Of a stretch of DNA of 64,000 nucleotides, positions 17,546 to 26,811 are shown piece by piece. Below the pieces are notes generated by a model. That model was given only the letters and a program-made list of their open reading frames with translations, ran no database searches and had not been told where the DNA came from. A program made the translations under genes and the position numbers. Source of the DNA: Aurantimonas coralicida (GTDB lineage Bacteria > Pseudomonadota > Alphaproteobacteria > Rhizobiales > Rhizobiaceae). The stretch spans positions 1 to 64,000 of the forward strand of contig DRFF01000020.1 of the NCBI GenBank assembly GCA_011050685.1, given 5' to 3'. How positions within the stretch are numbered: position 1 is the stretch's first letter; every line of letters begins with the position of its first letter.

Positions 17546-17907
17546 GGGAAGCTCCCGAAAGGGTCGCCGCGATCCGGCCAGCCGGACGGCGTGCGCGCGC
17601 TTTTATACCCGCGCTGCGACGTCGACAACTGGGGGGCGTCTGCGACGCGGGCGGCGCTTGCCTGCTTGCCGACCCACAAACCCGGCTGCCGATCCCGCGC
17701 TGCGATCAAGCCGGCAGGCGCTTTCCCGTCGCGTAGAAATCCATTCCGCCGAAGTGCCCATGCCGCGACATGCTTTGCCCTTGTCAGTCTTCGAGCGAGC
17801 GGTTACGTCCGGGCGAAACGAGGATGCGCCGGCGTTCGAGCCGGCACTGTCGCTCGCGCAAGGACCGGACCCTTTTGAACGGGGTCCGACAAGACCGAGG
17901 TTCCGTC
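17546..17907. other. Intergenic region between divergent trkH and fdxA
   Basis: These 362 bases separate two divergent genes and should hold both promoters. On the minus strand TTGTCG (17623-17628) and TATAAA (17602-17607), 15 bases apart, form a weak candidate for trkH. Toward fdxA only the ribosome-binding GAGG at about 17896 is clear. Open frames here have no recognisable product. Confidence 0.45.
17602..17628 (-). promoter_or_regulatory. Candidate promoter for trkH
   Basis: The minus strand reads TTGTCG, a 15-base spacer and TATAAA. The -10 hexamer is good and the spacer is short. It stands 57 bases before the proposed ATT start, leaving a short leader. Confidence 0.35.
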
Positions 17908-18246
17908 ATGACCTATCTGGTGACCGATAACTGCATCAAGTGCAAATACATGGACTGTGTGGAGGTCTGTCCGGTCGACTGTTTCTACGAGGGCGACAAC
18001 ATGCTCGTCATCCATCCCGACGAGTGCATCGACTGCGGCGTGTGCGAGCCCGAATGCCCGGCCGAGGCGATCAAGCCGGACACCGAGCCGGGCCTCGACA
18101 AATGGCTGACGATCAACACCGAATACGCCGAGAAATGGCCGAACATCACGATCAAGCGTGAGCAGCCGGCCGACGCCGAAAAATTCGACGGCGAGGCAGG
18201 CAAGTTCGAGAAATACTTCTCGCCCGAGCCCGGCGAAGGCGACTGA
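17908..18246 (+). CDS. fdxA: Ferredoxin FdxA, 7Fe type
   Basis: This is a 112-residue electron carrier with one [3Fe-4S] and one [4Fe-4S] cluster. Cysteines lie at positions 9, 12, 17, 21 and 25, then 40, 43, 46 and 50. By comparison with Azotobacter ferredoxin I, Cys9, Cys17 and Cys50 should bind the 3Fe cluster and Cys21, Cys40, Cys43 and Cys46 the 4Fe cluster. The C-terminal half is acidic and ends PEPGEGD. A GAGG sequence precedes the ATG. It is convergent with the S4 RNA-binding protein gene. The same families are neighbours in many Rhizobiales, but often all in one direction. Confidence 0.96.
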   Translation: MTYLVTDNCIKCKYMDCVEVCPVDCFYEGDNMLVIHPDECIDCGVCEPECPAEAIKPDTEPGLDKWLTINTEYAEKWPNITIKREQPADAEKFDGEAGKFEKYFSPEPGEGD

Positions 18247-18307
18247 GCCGTCGCCATCGGGTGACGCCTGGCCGGAACCCGCCGGGCGCGATCAACCCCG
18301 GGGCCGC

Positions 18308-18691
18308 TCAGTCCCAGCGCAGGCGCTCATGCGCGCGGCGCTCTTTCTTGTTCGGTGGCCGTTTCGGCGGCGTATAGCCGCCCTCGGGAGGCGCGTCGTC
18401 CTTGCGCTTGGCTTTCTCCTCCGGCGGCGACATATCCTCGTACAATTCCGCCGCTTCGCTGGCCGGCCCGCGGCGGGTGCCGCCATCGCGAATCTTCAAG
18501 ATACGAACCGTATCGTGGATCGACACGGTCAACGTGTCGTCCGCACGCACCAGACGCGCCGCATTGGTCGTCTTGTCGCGGTTGATCCGCACGCCGCCCG
18601 ATTGGACGAGCTTCTGGGCAAGGCTGCGCGACTTCACGACCCTCGCGAAGAAGAGCCATTTGTCGATGCGCTGCCCCGCTCCGTCAGCCAT
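18308..18691 (-). CDS. S4-domain RNA-binding protein (Hsp15-like)
   Basis: This 127-residue protein has an N-terminal S4 domain: QRIDKWLFFARVVKSRSLAQKLVQSGGVRINRDKTTNAARLVRADD covers the two helices and the beta-hairpin that grips structured RNA. The remaining 60 residues are basic and charged, ending in PPKRPPNKKERRAHERLRWD. Hsp15 binds free 50S subunits carrying nascent chains; this family member probably acts on rRNA or stalled ribosomes. It follows the large helicase gene by 17 bases on the same strand, so both are likely in one operon with RNA-related function. Confidence 0.9.
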   Translation of the reverse strand: MADGAGQRIDKWLFFARVVKSRSLAQKLVQSGGVRINRDKTTNAARLVRADDTLTVSIHDTVRILKIRDGGTRRGPASEAAELYEDMSPPEEKAKRKDDAPPEGGYTPPKRPPNKKERRAHERLRWD

Positions 18692-18708
18692 CGGAACTGC
18701 TTTCGGGC

Positions 18709-21700
18709 CTATTTGCCAAGCTTGTCCTTGAGCGCCGCGAGCTTGGCGAAGGGCGAATCGGGGTCGACGCGCTGCGGCCTTGTCTGCACCGGCTTGTTGT
18801 ATGAGGTTTGCGGCTTGTCCAAGCGGCGGCCACCGCCACCCTCCTTGCGCTCGCCGCGCTCCTTCCAGTCACGATTCGACCGGCCTTTGGCCTGACGCTC
18901 GTTCTCGGTCCGGCCGTCGCTCTTCTGGCCACCCTTACCGAAGCGCTGGCCGCGCTCCGGCGCGGCCGCACCGTCGCCGGTCTCGCGGGCCTTGCCACGC
19001 TGACCTTGGCGATGGCCCGCCCGTCCGCCGGCGCGCTGCGGCCGCCAGACCTGCACGAGCTTCGGCGCGGCCGGCTCGCCATCGGACTCGGAGGCCGGCT
19101 CGCCAACCACCGTTTCGTCCGGCGCCGTTTCCGCCACAGGCGACTCCACCGAACTTGTCGCGGCAGGTGTGTCGTCGGTCGCTGCGACCGGGTCGGCCGT
19201 GCTGGCGGCAGGCTCTCCCATGGCGACTTCCTCGGAAGCGACCGGCGCCACCGGCACAACCGCGTTGGCAGTGGAACCATCGCTCGACTCAGCGGGCGGC
19301 TGCTCCTCCGCCGGTTCGCCCGCGGCTTCGCTCGTGGCAGCGGCGTCGCCGGATTCGTCCTGCGGCTGCGGCGTTTCGAGCGTCGCAACGGCCTCCGCCG
19401 CCTTGCGCTCGGCTTCGGCCCGGCTTGCCACTTCGGCGGCTTTGGTCTCGGCGTCGAGACGCTGGATCTCGGCTTCGACCGTACCCGCCTCGATGCCGTC
19501 GGGGCGATAGCCGAGGCCCTTGAGCACCTCTTCCATGTCCTCGGCGGTGGCGCCGAGAATCGACATCATTGCTGGCGTCACCAGGAATTGCGCGCCGTTG
19601 TAACCGCCCTCGGGACGTTTTCCCGTTCCCGGTTTCCAGGCCAGCGCCGGCCGGATCAGATCGGCGAGACGTTCCAGAATGTCGACCCGCACCGCCCGAC
19701 GGCCGAGCAGCCGATAGCCGGCAAGGCCGAAGAACACCGGATCGATGGCCGGATCGGCAACCGCCGACGTCCGGCCGGTCGCCAATAGATGCGTGACCTC
19801 GCCATAGCCGGGCCGCTCGCGTCCATCCTTGTTCACCGCCCACAGCAGCGTCAGCAAGGCCGCCGGCGCCGGCTTGATCAGCGCCGGGATGAAGATGTGA
19901 TAGGCGCCGAAGCGCACGCCGCAGCGCCGCAGCGCTGCCCGCGCGTCCTGATCAAGCGAACGGACTTCCTCGGCGACGTCGCGGCGTTGCACCATGCCGA
20001 GATTCTCGGACAGGCGAAAGGCGAGCCCTTTCGCGGTCCCCTCAAGGCCCTCGGCCGAATTCAGGTCGACCAGCGGCTTCAGCACGGTCGAGACCTGATA
20101 GGTGACGGAGCGCTCGGCCCGCGCCGCGACCTTGTCGCGCTCCGGACCGCTCAGTTGTTCGTCGGCGAACAGGACGACTTTCGGCTTCAGCGGATCGTCA
20201 CTCGCGGCAAGGCTGGCCACTGGCGCACCGAGCCAGCGGATCAATCCGTCGGAGCCCAGGGCGATGTCACCGTTCGGCGCGTTGGCGAAGCGCTCGGCCC
20301 GCTTTTCGAACTCGCCGGCCAAGGCTTTTTGCGAGGCCGCGCGCACCGCCTTGCCGTCCTGGCCCTCGGCCTTGCCGTCAAGCGTGAACCTGAACCCCTG
20401 CAGCTCCCCGACAGTGTGGCCCTCGACCACGACCGTGCCGTCGCCGCTGATCTCAGCTTCCATGAACGCGTTCTCTCTCAGCCGCTTCATCAAGACGCTT
20501 GTCCTGCGGTCTACGAAGCGTTTCGTCAACCTGTCGTGAAGCGCGTCGGAAAGACGGTCTTCGATGGCGCGTGTCTTTTCCTGCCAGTGTGTCGGATCGG
20601 CCAACCATTCCGGGCGGTGGGAAATATAGGTCCATGTCCGGATTTCGGCGATGCGCTGGGACAGGGTGTCGATGTCGCCGTCGGTGCGATCGGCACGATT
20701 GACCTGGCTTGCCATATAGTCTTCGGCGACATGGCCGCGGACGGCGAGATCGACGTAGATCGCGGCGATGATCTCGGCGTGCTGCGCCGGAGCAATGCGG
20801 CGATAATCGGGAAGCTTGCACGCTTCCCAGAGGAGCTCCACCCGCTCCCGGCCCCGCGCGAGATCGGCAACATTGGCATCGCGCGATAGGTACTCCAGGG
20901 CCCGCTGATCGACCGAGGGCAGGGATTTCGTCAGTTCCGGACAGGGCGGCGGCCGCTCGAGACTGTCCTTCAACGCCGCGATGGATGCGAAATCGAAGTC
21001 GCGGCTGCGCCACTGCAGCACCCGCACCGGCTGAAACACGTGGGCTTCGAGCGCCTCGGCGAGTTCGCCCGGCAGCGGATCGACCCGGCCGGTAACGCCG
21101 AAGGTCCCGTCGCGCAGATGCCGGCCGGCGCGACCGGCGATCTGGCCGAATTCGGCAGCGGTGAGTTGGCGGTACTGGAAGCCGTCGAACTTCCAGTCCT
21201 GGGCGAAGGCGACGTGATCGACGTCGAGGTTCAGCCCCATGCCGATCGCGTCTGTCGCGACCAGGAAGTCGACGTCGCCCGACTGATAGAGCGCGACCTG
21301 CGCGTTGCGGGTGCGTGGGCTGAGCGCACCGAGGACCACGGCCGCGCCGCCGCGCTGACGGCGAATCAGCTCGGCGATGGCGTAGACCTCGTCGGCGGAG
21401 AAGGCGACGATGGCGGTGCGGCGCGGCAGGCGGGTGATTTTCTTGGAACCGGCATAGACGAGGTTCGACAGGCGCGGCCGCGTCACCGTCTGGACGCCCT
21501 TCAACAGGCGCTGCAAGACGCCCTGCATCGTCGACGCCCCGAGCAGCAAGGTCTCCTCGCGCCCCCGCGCATGCAGGATGCGATCGGTAAAGACGTGGCC
21601 GCGTTCGAGGTCGCCGGCCAGTTGCACCTCGTCGATCGCGACGAAGGCGGTATTCGGCGCGCGCGGCATCGCCTCTACGGTGCAGACGGCATAGCGCGCG

Positions 21701-21945
21701 TTCGGCGGCTTGATCTTCTCTTCGCCGGTGATCAGCGAGACCGCCGCCGGCCCCACCCGGTCACAGACCTTCTGATAGACTTCGCGCGCCAGCAGCCGCA
21801 GCGGCAGGCCGATCGTTCCGGACGAGTGGGCCACCATCCGTTCGATCGCCAGGAACGTCTTGCCGGTGTTGGTCGGCCCTAGCACGGCGGTGACATTGGT
21901 TCCGTCAAAGCGGATGGTTTCTTGGACGGGGGGAAATTGAGCCAT
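18709..21945 (-). CDS. SUV3-like superfamily 2 RNA helicase with disordered tail
   Basis: This is a 1078-residue helicase. The Walker A motif GPTNTGKT is at residues 23-30, the motif II-like DEVQ near residue 113, and late motifs ATDAIGMGLNLD and GQIAGRAGRH near residues 235-275. These match the SUV3/MgpS group, known from mitochondria as an RNA helicase that works with RNA-degrading nucleases. Residues 500-800 form a conserved alphaproteobacterial extension. Beyond about residue 830 the sequence becomes Ala/Glu/Pro-rich, then Arg/Gly/Lys-rich, and ends in DSPFAKLAALKDKLGK. The tail is probably disordered and RNA-binding. It is followed closely by the S4-domain gene. Confidence 0.92.
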   Translation of the reverse strand: MAQFPPVQETIRFDGTNVTAVLGPTNTGKTFLAIERMVAHSSGTIGLPLRLLAREVYQKVCDRVGPAAVSLITGEEKIKPPNARYAVCTVEAMPRAPNTAFVAIDEVQLAGDLERGHVFTDRILHARGREETLLLGASTMQGVLQRLLKGVQTVTRPRLSNLVYAGSKKITRLPRRTAIVAFSADEVYAIAELIRRQRGGAAVVLGALSPRTRNAQVALYQSGDVDFLVATDAIGMGLNLDVDHVAFAQDWKFDGFQYRQLTAAEFGQIAGRAGRHLRDGTFGVTGRVDPLPGELAEALEAHVFQPVRVLQWRSRDFDFASIAALKDSLERPPPCPELTKSLPSVDQRALEYLSRDANVADLARGRERVELLWEACKLPDYRRIAPAQHAEIIAAIYVDLAVRGHVAEDYMASQVNRADRTDGDIDTLSQRIAEIRTWTYISHRPEWLADPTHWQEKTRAIEDRLSDALHDRLTKRFVDRRTSVLMKRLRENAFMEAEISGDGTVVVEGHTVGELQGFRFTLDGKAEGQDGKAVRAASQKALAGEFEKRAERFANAPNGDIALGSDGLIRWLGAPVASLAASDDPLKPKVVLFADEQLSGPERDKVAARAERSVTYQVSTVLKPLVDLNSAEGLEGTAKGLAFRLSENLGMVQRRDVAEEVRSLDQDARAALRRCGVRFGAYHIFIPALIKPAPAALLTLLWAVNKDGRERPGYGEVTHLLATGRTSAVADPAIDPVFFGLAGYRLLGRRAVRVDILERLADLIRPALAWKPGTGKRPEGGYNGAQFLVTPAMMSILGATAEDMEEVLKGLGYRPDGIEAGTVEAEIQRLDAETKAAEVASRAEAERKAAEAVATLETPQPQDESGDAAATSEAAGEPAEEQPPAESSDGSTANAVVPVAPVASEEVAMGEPAASTADPVAATDDTPAATSSVESPVAETAPDETVVGEPASESDGEPAAPKLVQVWRPQRAGGRAGHRQGQRGKARETGDGAAAPERGQRFGKGGQKSDGRTENERQAKGRSNRDWKERGERKEGGGGRRLDKPQTSYNKPVQTRPQRVDPDSPFAKLAALKDKLGK

Positions 21946-22098
21946 GCGTATCGCTATGTGGGATCACGCATCGTTTGGAAAAGGTTCTGCATTGATTTGC
22001 AACGACTTCGGTCGCCCGGGAGGCCGCCGACGAACCGCCTCGGTGGCTTCGCGATTGGCGGGCGCAAAAAAAAAGTTTTGTCTGGCGCGACTTTTTTT

Positions 22099-22123
22099 GG
22101 AACCTCTTTCACGCCCCCGCATT
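22099..22123 (+). promoter_or_regulatory. Candidate EcfG-type (general stress) promoter of the small RNA
   Basis: GGAAC at 22099-22103 is followed after 16 bases by CATT (22120-22123). The EcfG sigma factor of alphaproteobacteria recognises GGAAC, a 16-17 base spacer and CGTT, so this matches with one change in the -10 element. A start near 22130 would put the first base just before hairpin 1 of the candidate small RNA. Confidence 0.4.
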
Positions 22124-22129
22124 ATTCAG

Positions 22130-22204
22130 ACACCCCAAGCGATCATCCCCCCTCGATCGCTCTATGCAGACGGAAAAAGGCAGCTCCCCCTCGCTGCCTT
22201 TTTT
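22130..22204 (+). ncRNA. Candidate small RNA with two C-rich hairpin loops
   Basis: Two consecutive perfect hairpins are visible. The first has stem AGCGATC/GATCGCT (22138-22161) with loop ATCCCCCCTC. The second has stem GGCAGC/GCTGCC (22179-22198) with loop TCCCCCTC and is followed by six T residues, so it is also a Rho-independent terminator. No open frame explains the sequence. Small RNAs with anti-Shine-Dalgarno loops (CCUCCUCCC-type; the alpha-r14/CcsR or 'cuckoo' group) are known in alphaproteobacteria and have this two-hairpin plan. The loops here are similar but not identical. The strand is set by the T-tract. Confidence 0.6.
22174..22204 (+). terminator. Rho-independent terminator of the small RNA
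   Basis: AAAAAGGCAGC, an 8-base loop, then GCTGCCTTTTTT. The A-tract on the left makes it work in both directions, but the gene to the right starts only at 22341 and the helicase start lies to the left, so only a transcript from the intergenic region would need it. Confidence 0.8.
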
Positions 22205-22340
22205 CGCGTCTGGAGGTGGGTATCGCGGCACAGGCCGCGAAAAAATTTGGGGGGCGTTCCGAACGTGGGCGAATTCGGTTGCATCATAAGACGGGATTAG
22301 CATAGCGACAGGCTCCTGCCGCCCTCTCGGATCGTCAAAC

Positions 22341-23225
22341 ATGCAAGCCGGAATCCTCCTGGCCTTCGCCGCCTATTTTTCCTTCGCCGGCGCCGATGCC
22401 AGCCTGAAGTGGATCGGCCCCGACCTGCCGATTTTCGAGATCGGTTTTTTCGTTTCGCTGTTTGCCCTGCTGCCTGCGCTGTTTACCAAGCGCCCGGACG
22501 ACAATTGGGGCAACGTCTTCCTGCCCAAGCGTCCCGGCCTGCTGGCGCTGCGGATGTTGAGCGGCACGCTCGGCGGTATCGGCGGCGTCATCGCCTTCAC
22601 AACCCTGCCGCTGGCCGAGGCCTACGCCCTGATCTTTCTTCTGCCGATCTTCGTGACGGTGTTTTCCCGTGTGGTGCTGAAGGAGCCCGTCGGCTGGCGG
22701 CGCTGGCTCGCCGTCTTCGGCGGCCTCATCGGGGTCCTGCTCGTCGTCAGACCCGGTTTCCGGGAAATCCTGCCGGGCCATTTCGCCGCCATCCTCGTCG
22801 CGATCTGCGGCGCCGCGACCGTCATCATCCTGCGCGTCCTCGGCCCGTCCGAACGCCGGATCACCCTGATCGGTGCCGTTCTCGTCGCCGGTATCATCGT
22901 CAATGGCGTGTTGATGATCCCGAATTTCGAAACGCCCGGCCCCGCCCTCTGGCCCGTTCTCCTGCTCGGCGGCGTGTTCGCCGGCATGGGCCATCTGCTC
23001 ATCGTCTTCGCCACCCGGCTTGCCCCCGCCGCCCGGGTAGCCCCCACCCAATACAGCCAGATCGTCTGGGCCGCCGTCATCGGCGCCACCTTCTTCGGCG
23101 AATATCCGGACGGTCTCGCGATGGTCGGCATGGCGCTGGTTGGCGTCTCCGGCCTGTTCACCCTGGTGCGCGAGGAGCAGCGGTTCGGCTGGCCGAGCCG
23201 CATTCCGCTGATTCGCAACCGCTAA
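22341..23225 (+). CDS. DMT-superfamily transporter (EamA domains)
   Basis: This 294-residue inner-membrane protein has about ten predicted helices in two EamA repeats. The first repeat ends in AFTTLPLAEAYALIFLLPIFVTVFS, followed by the typical KEPVGWRRWLAVFGGLIGVLLVVRPG. The second ends with ATRLAPAARVAPTQYSQIVWAAVIGATFFGEYPDG. Family members export amino acids, purines or metabolites; the substrate here cannot be read from sequence. It stands alone on the plus strand between the small RNA and pyruvate carboxylase, 111 bases before the latter. Confidence 0.88.
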   Translation: MQAGILLAFAAYFSFAGADASLKWIGPDLPIFEIGFFVSLFALLPALFTKRPDDNWGNVFLPKRPGLLALRMLSGTLGGIGGVIAFTTLPLAEAYALIFLLPIFVTVFSRVVLKEPVGWRRWLAVFGGLIGVLLVVRPGFREILPGHFAAILVAICGAATVIILRVLGPSERRITLIGAVLVAGIIVNGVLMIPNFETPGPALWPVLLLGGVFAGMGHLLIVFATRLAPAARVAPTQYSQIVWAAVIGATFFGEYPDGLAMVGMALVGVSGLFTLVREEQRFGWPSRIPLIRNR

Positions 23226-23336
23226 CGAGAGGGCATGGCGGCATTTCGCACTTGCGAAACGCGCTGCGGCGCCGCAATCTTGAGCGATTGGCGAAAGCGA
23301 TTATAAGTCGCGCGACTTCAGTAGGAGGAGCAGTCC

Positions 23337-26300
23337 TTGGCCATCCGCAAGATCCTTGTCGCCAACCGATCCGAAATCGCCATCCGCGTCTTTCGTGCCG
23401 CCAACGAACTCGGCCTGAAAACCGTGGCGATTTGGGCGGAGGAGGACAAGCTGGCACTTCACCGCTTCAAGGCGGACGAGAGCTATCAGGTGGGGCGTGG
23501 CCCGCATCTGGCCAAGGATATGGGACCGATCGAGAGCTATCTGTCGATCGAGGAGGTGATCCGCGTCGCCAAGCTGTCCGGCGCCGACGCCATCCATCCG
23601 GGCTACGGGTTATTGTCGGAAAGTCCGGAATTCGTCGATGCCTGCCACGAGGCCGGCATCGTCTTCATCGGCCCTACGGCCGACACCATGCGCCGGCTCG
23701 GCAACAAGGTCGCCGCGCGCAATCTGGCGGTCGAGGTCGGCGTGCCCGTCGTGCCGGCGACCCAGCCGCTGCCCGACGACATGACCAAGGTCCGCGAGAT
23801 GGCCGCCGAAATCGGCTACCCGGTCATGCTCAAGGCTTCCTGGGGCGGCGGTGGGCGCGGCATGCGCGCGATCCGCGCCGAAAAGGATCTCGAGCGCGAG
23901 GTGATCGAGGGCAAGCGCGAGGCCATGACGGCGTTCGGCAAGGACGAGGTCTATCTCGAAAAACTCGTCGAGCGCGCCCGTCATGTCGAGGTGCAGATTC
24001 TCGGCGATACCCACGGCAACGTCGTCGATCTGTTCGAGCGCGATTGCTCGATCCAGCGCCGCAACCAGAAGGTCGTCGAGCGCGCGCCCGCGCCGTATCT
24101 GAACGATGCCCAGCGGCGCGAGATCGCCGGATACGCCCGCCAGCTCGCCGACGCCACCAGCTATGTCGGCGCCGGCACCGTCGAGTTCCTGATGGATGCC
24201 GACACCGACGCCTTCTATTTCATCGAGGTCAATCCGCGCGTCCAGGTCGAGCACACGGTCACCGAGGAGGTGACCGGCATCGACATCGTCAAGGCGCAGA
24301 TCCACATCCTCGACGGCGCCGCGATCGGCACGCCGGAATCGGGCGTGCCGCGCCAGGAGGACATCAAGCTCAACGGCCATGCCCTGCAGTGCCGCATCAC
24401 CACCGAGGATCCGGAACAGAACTTCATTCCCGACTATGGCCGCATCACCGCCTATCGCGGCGCGACCGGCTTCGGCATCCGCCTCGACGGTGGCACCGCC
24501 TATTCGGGCGCCGTCATCACGCGCTTCTACGATCCGCTGCTGGAAAAGGTGACGGCCTGGGCGCCGACGCCGCAGGAGGCGATCGCCCGCATGGACCGGG
24601 CGCTGCGCGAGTTCCGCATTCGCGGTGTGGCGACGAACCTGACCTTTCTCGAGGCGATCATCGGCCACGAGAAGTTCCGCGACAACACCTACACGACCAA
24701 ATTCATCGACGACACGCCGGCGCTGTTCAGCCAGGTCAAACGCCGCGACCGCGCCACCAAGCTCTTGACCTATCTCGCCGACGTCTCGGTCAACGGCCAT
24801 CCGGAGACGAAACACCGGCCTCGCCCCGTTGAAGGGCAGGTCGTCCCGGTGCCGCCGCTGTTCAACGCACCGATCGTCGATGGCACCCGCCAGAAATTCG
24901 ATGCCCTCGGCCCGGTAGGCTTCGCCGAATGGATGCGCGCCGAGCCGCAGGTCCTGATCACCGACACGACGATGCGCGACGGGCCGCAATCGCTGCTGGC
25001 GACCCGCGTCAGGACCCATGACATCGTCGCCATCGCCGACGCCTATGCGCGCGCCCTGCCACAGCTTCTCAGCCTCGAATGCTGGGGCGGCGCGACCTTC
25101 GACGTCGCCATGCGCTTCCTCACCGAAGATCCGTGGGAGCGGCTCGCGCTGATCCGCGAGAAGGCGCCGAACATCCTTCTGCAAATGCTGCTGCGCGGCT
25201 CCAACGGCGTCGGCTACACCAACTACCCCGACAATGTCGTCAAGCGCTTCGTTTCCGAGGCGGCGAAGGGCGGCGTCGATCTGTTCCGCGTGTTCGACTG
25301 CCTCAACTGGGTCGAGAACATGCGCGTCTCGATGGATGCCGTGTGCGAAGCCGGCAAGCTCTGCGAGGGCGCGATCTGCTACACCGGCGACCTGTTCGAT
25401 CCGGACCGGGCCAAATACGACCTCAAATACTATGTCGCTCTCGCCAAGGAGATGGAGGCCGCCGGCGCCCACATCCTCGGCGTCAAGGACATGGCGGGAC
25501 TGTTGAAGCCCGCCGCCGCGCGCGTCCTGTTCAAGACGCTGCGCGAGGAGACCGACCTGCCGATCCACTTCCACACCCACGACACTTCCGGCATTTCCGC
25601 AGCCACCGTGCTCGCCGCGATCGAGGCCGGGGTCGATGCGGTCGACGCGGCGATGGACGCCTTCTCCGGCAACACCTCGCAGCCCTGCCTCGGCTCCATC
25701 GTCGAGGCGTTGAAGGGGACGGATCGCGATCCGGGCCTGTCGGCGGACGCGATCCGGCGCATCTCCTTCTACTGGGAGGCGGTGCGGGCCCAGTACGCGG
25801 CCTTCGAGAGCGACCTGAAGGGTCCCGCTTCCGAAGTCTATTTGCATGAGATGCCCGGCGGGCAGTTCACCAATTTGAAGGAGCAGGCCCGCTCGCTCGG
25901 CCTCGAGGCGCGCTGGCACCAGGTCGCCCAGACCTATGCCGACGTGAACAGGATGTTCGGTGACATCGTCAAGGTGACGCCCTCGTCCAAGGTCGTCGGC
26001 GACATGGCGCTGATGATGGTCAGTCAGGATCTGACCGTCACCGACGTGCTCGACTCGGCCAAGGATCTCGCCTTCCCCGATTCGGTAGTGGCGATGATGC
26101 GTGGCGACCTCGGCCAGCCGCCGTCCGGCTGGCCGGCGGATATCCAGGCGAAGGTGCTGAAAGGCGAGACGCCGATCACCGTGCGGCCCGGCTCGCTGCT
26201 CGGCGAGGCCGATCTCGATGCCGAGCGCGCCACCATCGAGACCAAGCTCGAGCGGCCGGTGAGCGACCCGGAATTCGCCTCCTATCTGATGTATCCCAAG

Positions 26301-26798
26301 GTCTTCGCTGATTTTGCCGCGATCCAGGAACTCTACGGCCCGGTCTCGATGCTGCCGACGCCCTCCTATTTCTACGGCATGGACCAGGAGGAGGAGGTTC
26401 TCGTCGACATCGAACGCGGCAAGACCCTGGTCATTCGCTGCCTCGGCTTCGGCGAAACCGACGAGAAGGGCATGCGCACGGTGTTCTTCGAGCTCAACGG
26501 CCAGCCGCGGCGGGTCAAGGTGCCCGATCGCGCCCACGGCGCGTCCGGCGCAGCGGTCCGGCCGAAAGCCGAGATCGGCAACGCCAATCATGTCGGCGCG
26601 CCGATGCCAGGCGTCGTCTCGACGCTGGCCGTCGCGCCGGGCCAGGCGGTCAAGGCCGGCGACGTCCTGTTGTCGATCGAGGCGATGAAGATGGAAACCG
26701 CGCTGCACGCCGAGCGGGACGGCATAGTGGAGGCCGTGCATGTCACCGCCGGCGCCCAGATCGACGCCAAGGATCTGCTGGTGGTCTACGCGGCCTGA
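23337..26798 (+). CDS. pyc: Pyruvate carboxylase
   Basis: This 1153-residue biotin enzyme carboxylates pyruvate to oxaloacetate, refilling the TCA cycle. In order there are a biotin carboxylase domain (residues 1-460, with KASWGGGGRGMR and EVNPRVQVEHTVTEE), a carboxyltransferase TIM barrel (about 535-800, with DTTMRDGPQSL and metal ligands in HFHTHDTSG), a PC-specific region, and a biotinyl domain with EAMKMET, where Lys1118 carries biotin. The start is TTG at 23337, supported by a strong AGGAGGAG 7 bases upstream. All four parts are intact. The gene seems monocistronic. Acetyl-CoA activation is usual for this single-chain form. Confidence 0.97.
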   Translation: MAIRKILVANRSEIAIRVFRAANELGLKTVAIWAEEDKLALHRFKADESYQVGRGPHLAKDMGPIESYLSIEEVIRVAKLSGADAIHPGYGLLSESPEFVDACHEAGIVFIGPTADTMRRLGNKVAARNLAVEVGVPVVPATQPLPDDMTKVREMAAEIGYPVMLKASWGGGGRGMRAIRAEKDLEREVIEGKREAMTAFGKDEVYLEKLVERARHVEVQILGDTHGNVVDLFERDCSIQRRNQKVVERAPAPYLNDAQRREIAGYARQLADATSYVGAGTVEFLMDADTDAFYFIEVNPRVQVEHTVTEEVTGIDIVKAQIHILDGAAIGTPESGVPRQEDIKLNGHALQCRITTEDPEQNFIPDYGRITAYRGATGFGIRLDGGTAYSGAVITRFYDPLLEKVTAWAPTPQEAIARMDRALREFRIRGVATNLTFLEAIIGHEKFRDNTYTTKFIDDTPALFSQVKRRDRATKLLTYLADVSVNGHPETKHRPRPVEGQVVPVPPLFNAPIVDGTRQKFDALGPVGFAEWMRAEPQVLITDTTMRDGPQSLLATRVRTHDIVAIADAYARALPQLLSLECWGGATFDVAMRFLTEDPWERLALIREKAPNILLQMLLRGSNGVGYTNYPDNVVKRFVSEAAKGGVDLFRVFDCLNWVENMRVSMDAVCEAGKLCEGAICYTGDLFDPDRAKYDLKYYVALAKEMEAAGAHILGVKDMAGLLKPAAARVLFKTLREETDLPIHFHTHDTSGISAATVLAAIEAGVDAVDAAMDAFSGNTSQPCLGSIVEALKGTDRDPGLSADAIRRISFYWEAVRAQYAAFESDLKGPASEVYLHEMPGGQFTNLKEQARSLGLEARWHQVAQTYADVNRMFGDIVKVTPSSKVVGDMALMMVSQDLTVTDVLDSAKDLAFPDSVVAMMRGDLGQPPSGWPADIQAKVLKGETPITVRPGSLLGEADLDAERATIETKLERPVSDPEFASYLMYPKVFADFAAIQELYGPVSMLPTPSYFYGMDQEEEVLVDIERGKTLVIRCLGFGETDEKGMRTVFFELNGQPRRVKVPDRAHGASGAAVRPKAEIGNANHVGAPMPGVVSTLAVAPGQAVKAGDVLLSIEAMKMETALHAERDGIVEAVHVTAGAQIDAKDLLVVYAA

Positions 26799-26811
26799 CA
26801 GTGCGCCTTTA

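Noticed and set aside
23610-26741. 1043-residue open frame opposite pyruvate carboxylase
   Set aside because: Composition is typical of an antisense reading (many His, Arg, Asp, Gly and few hydrophobic runs). No motif is seen and pyc is intact on the other strand.
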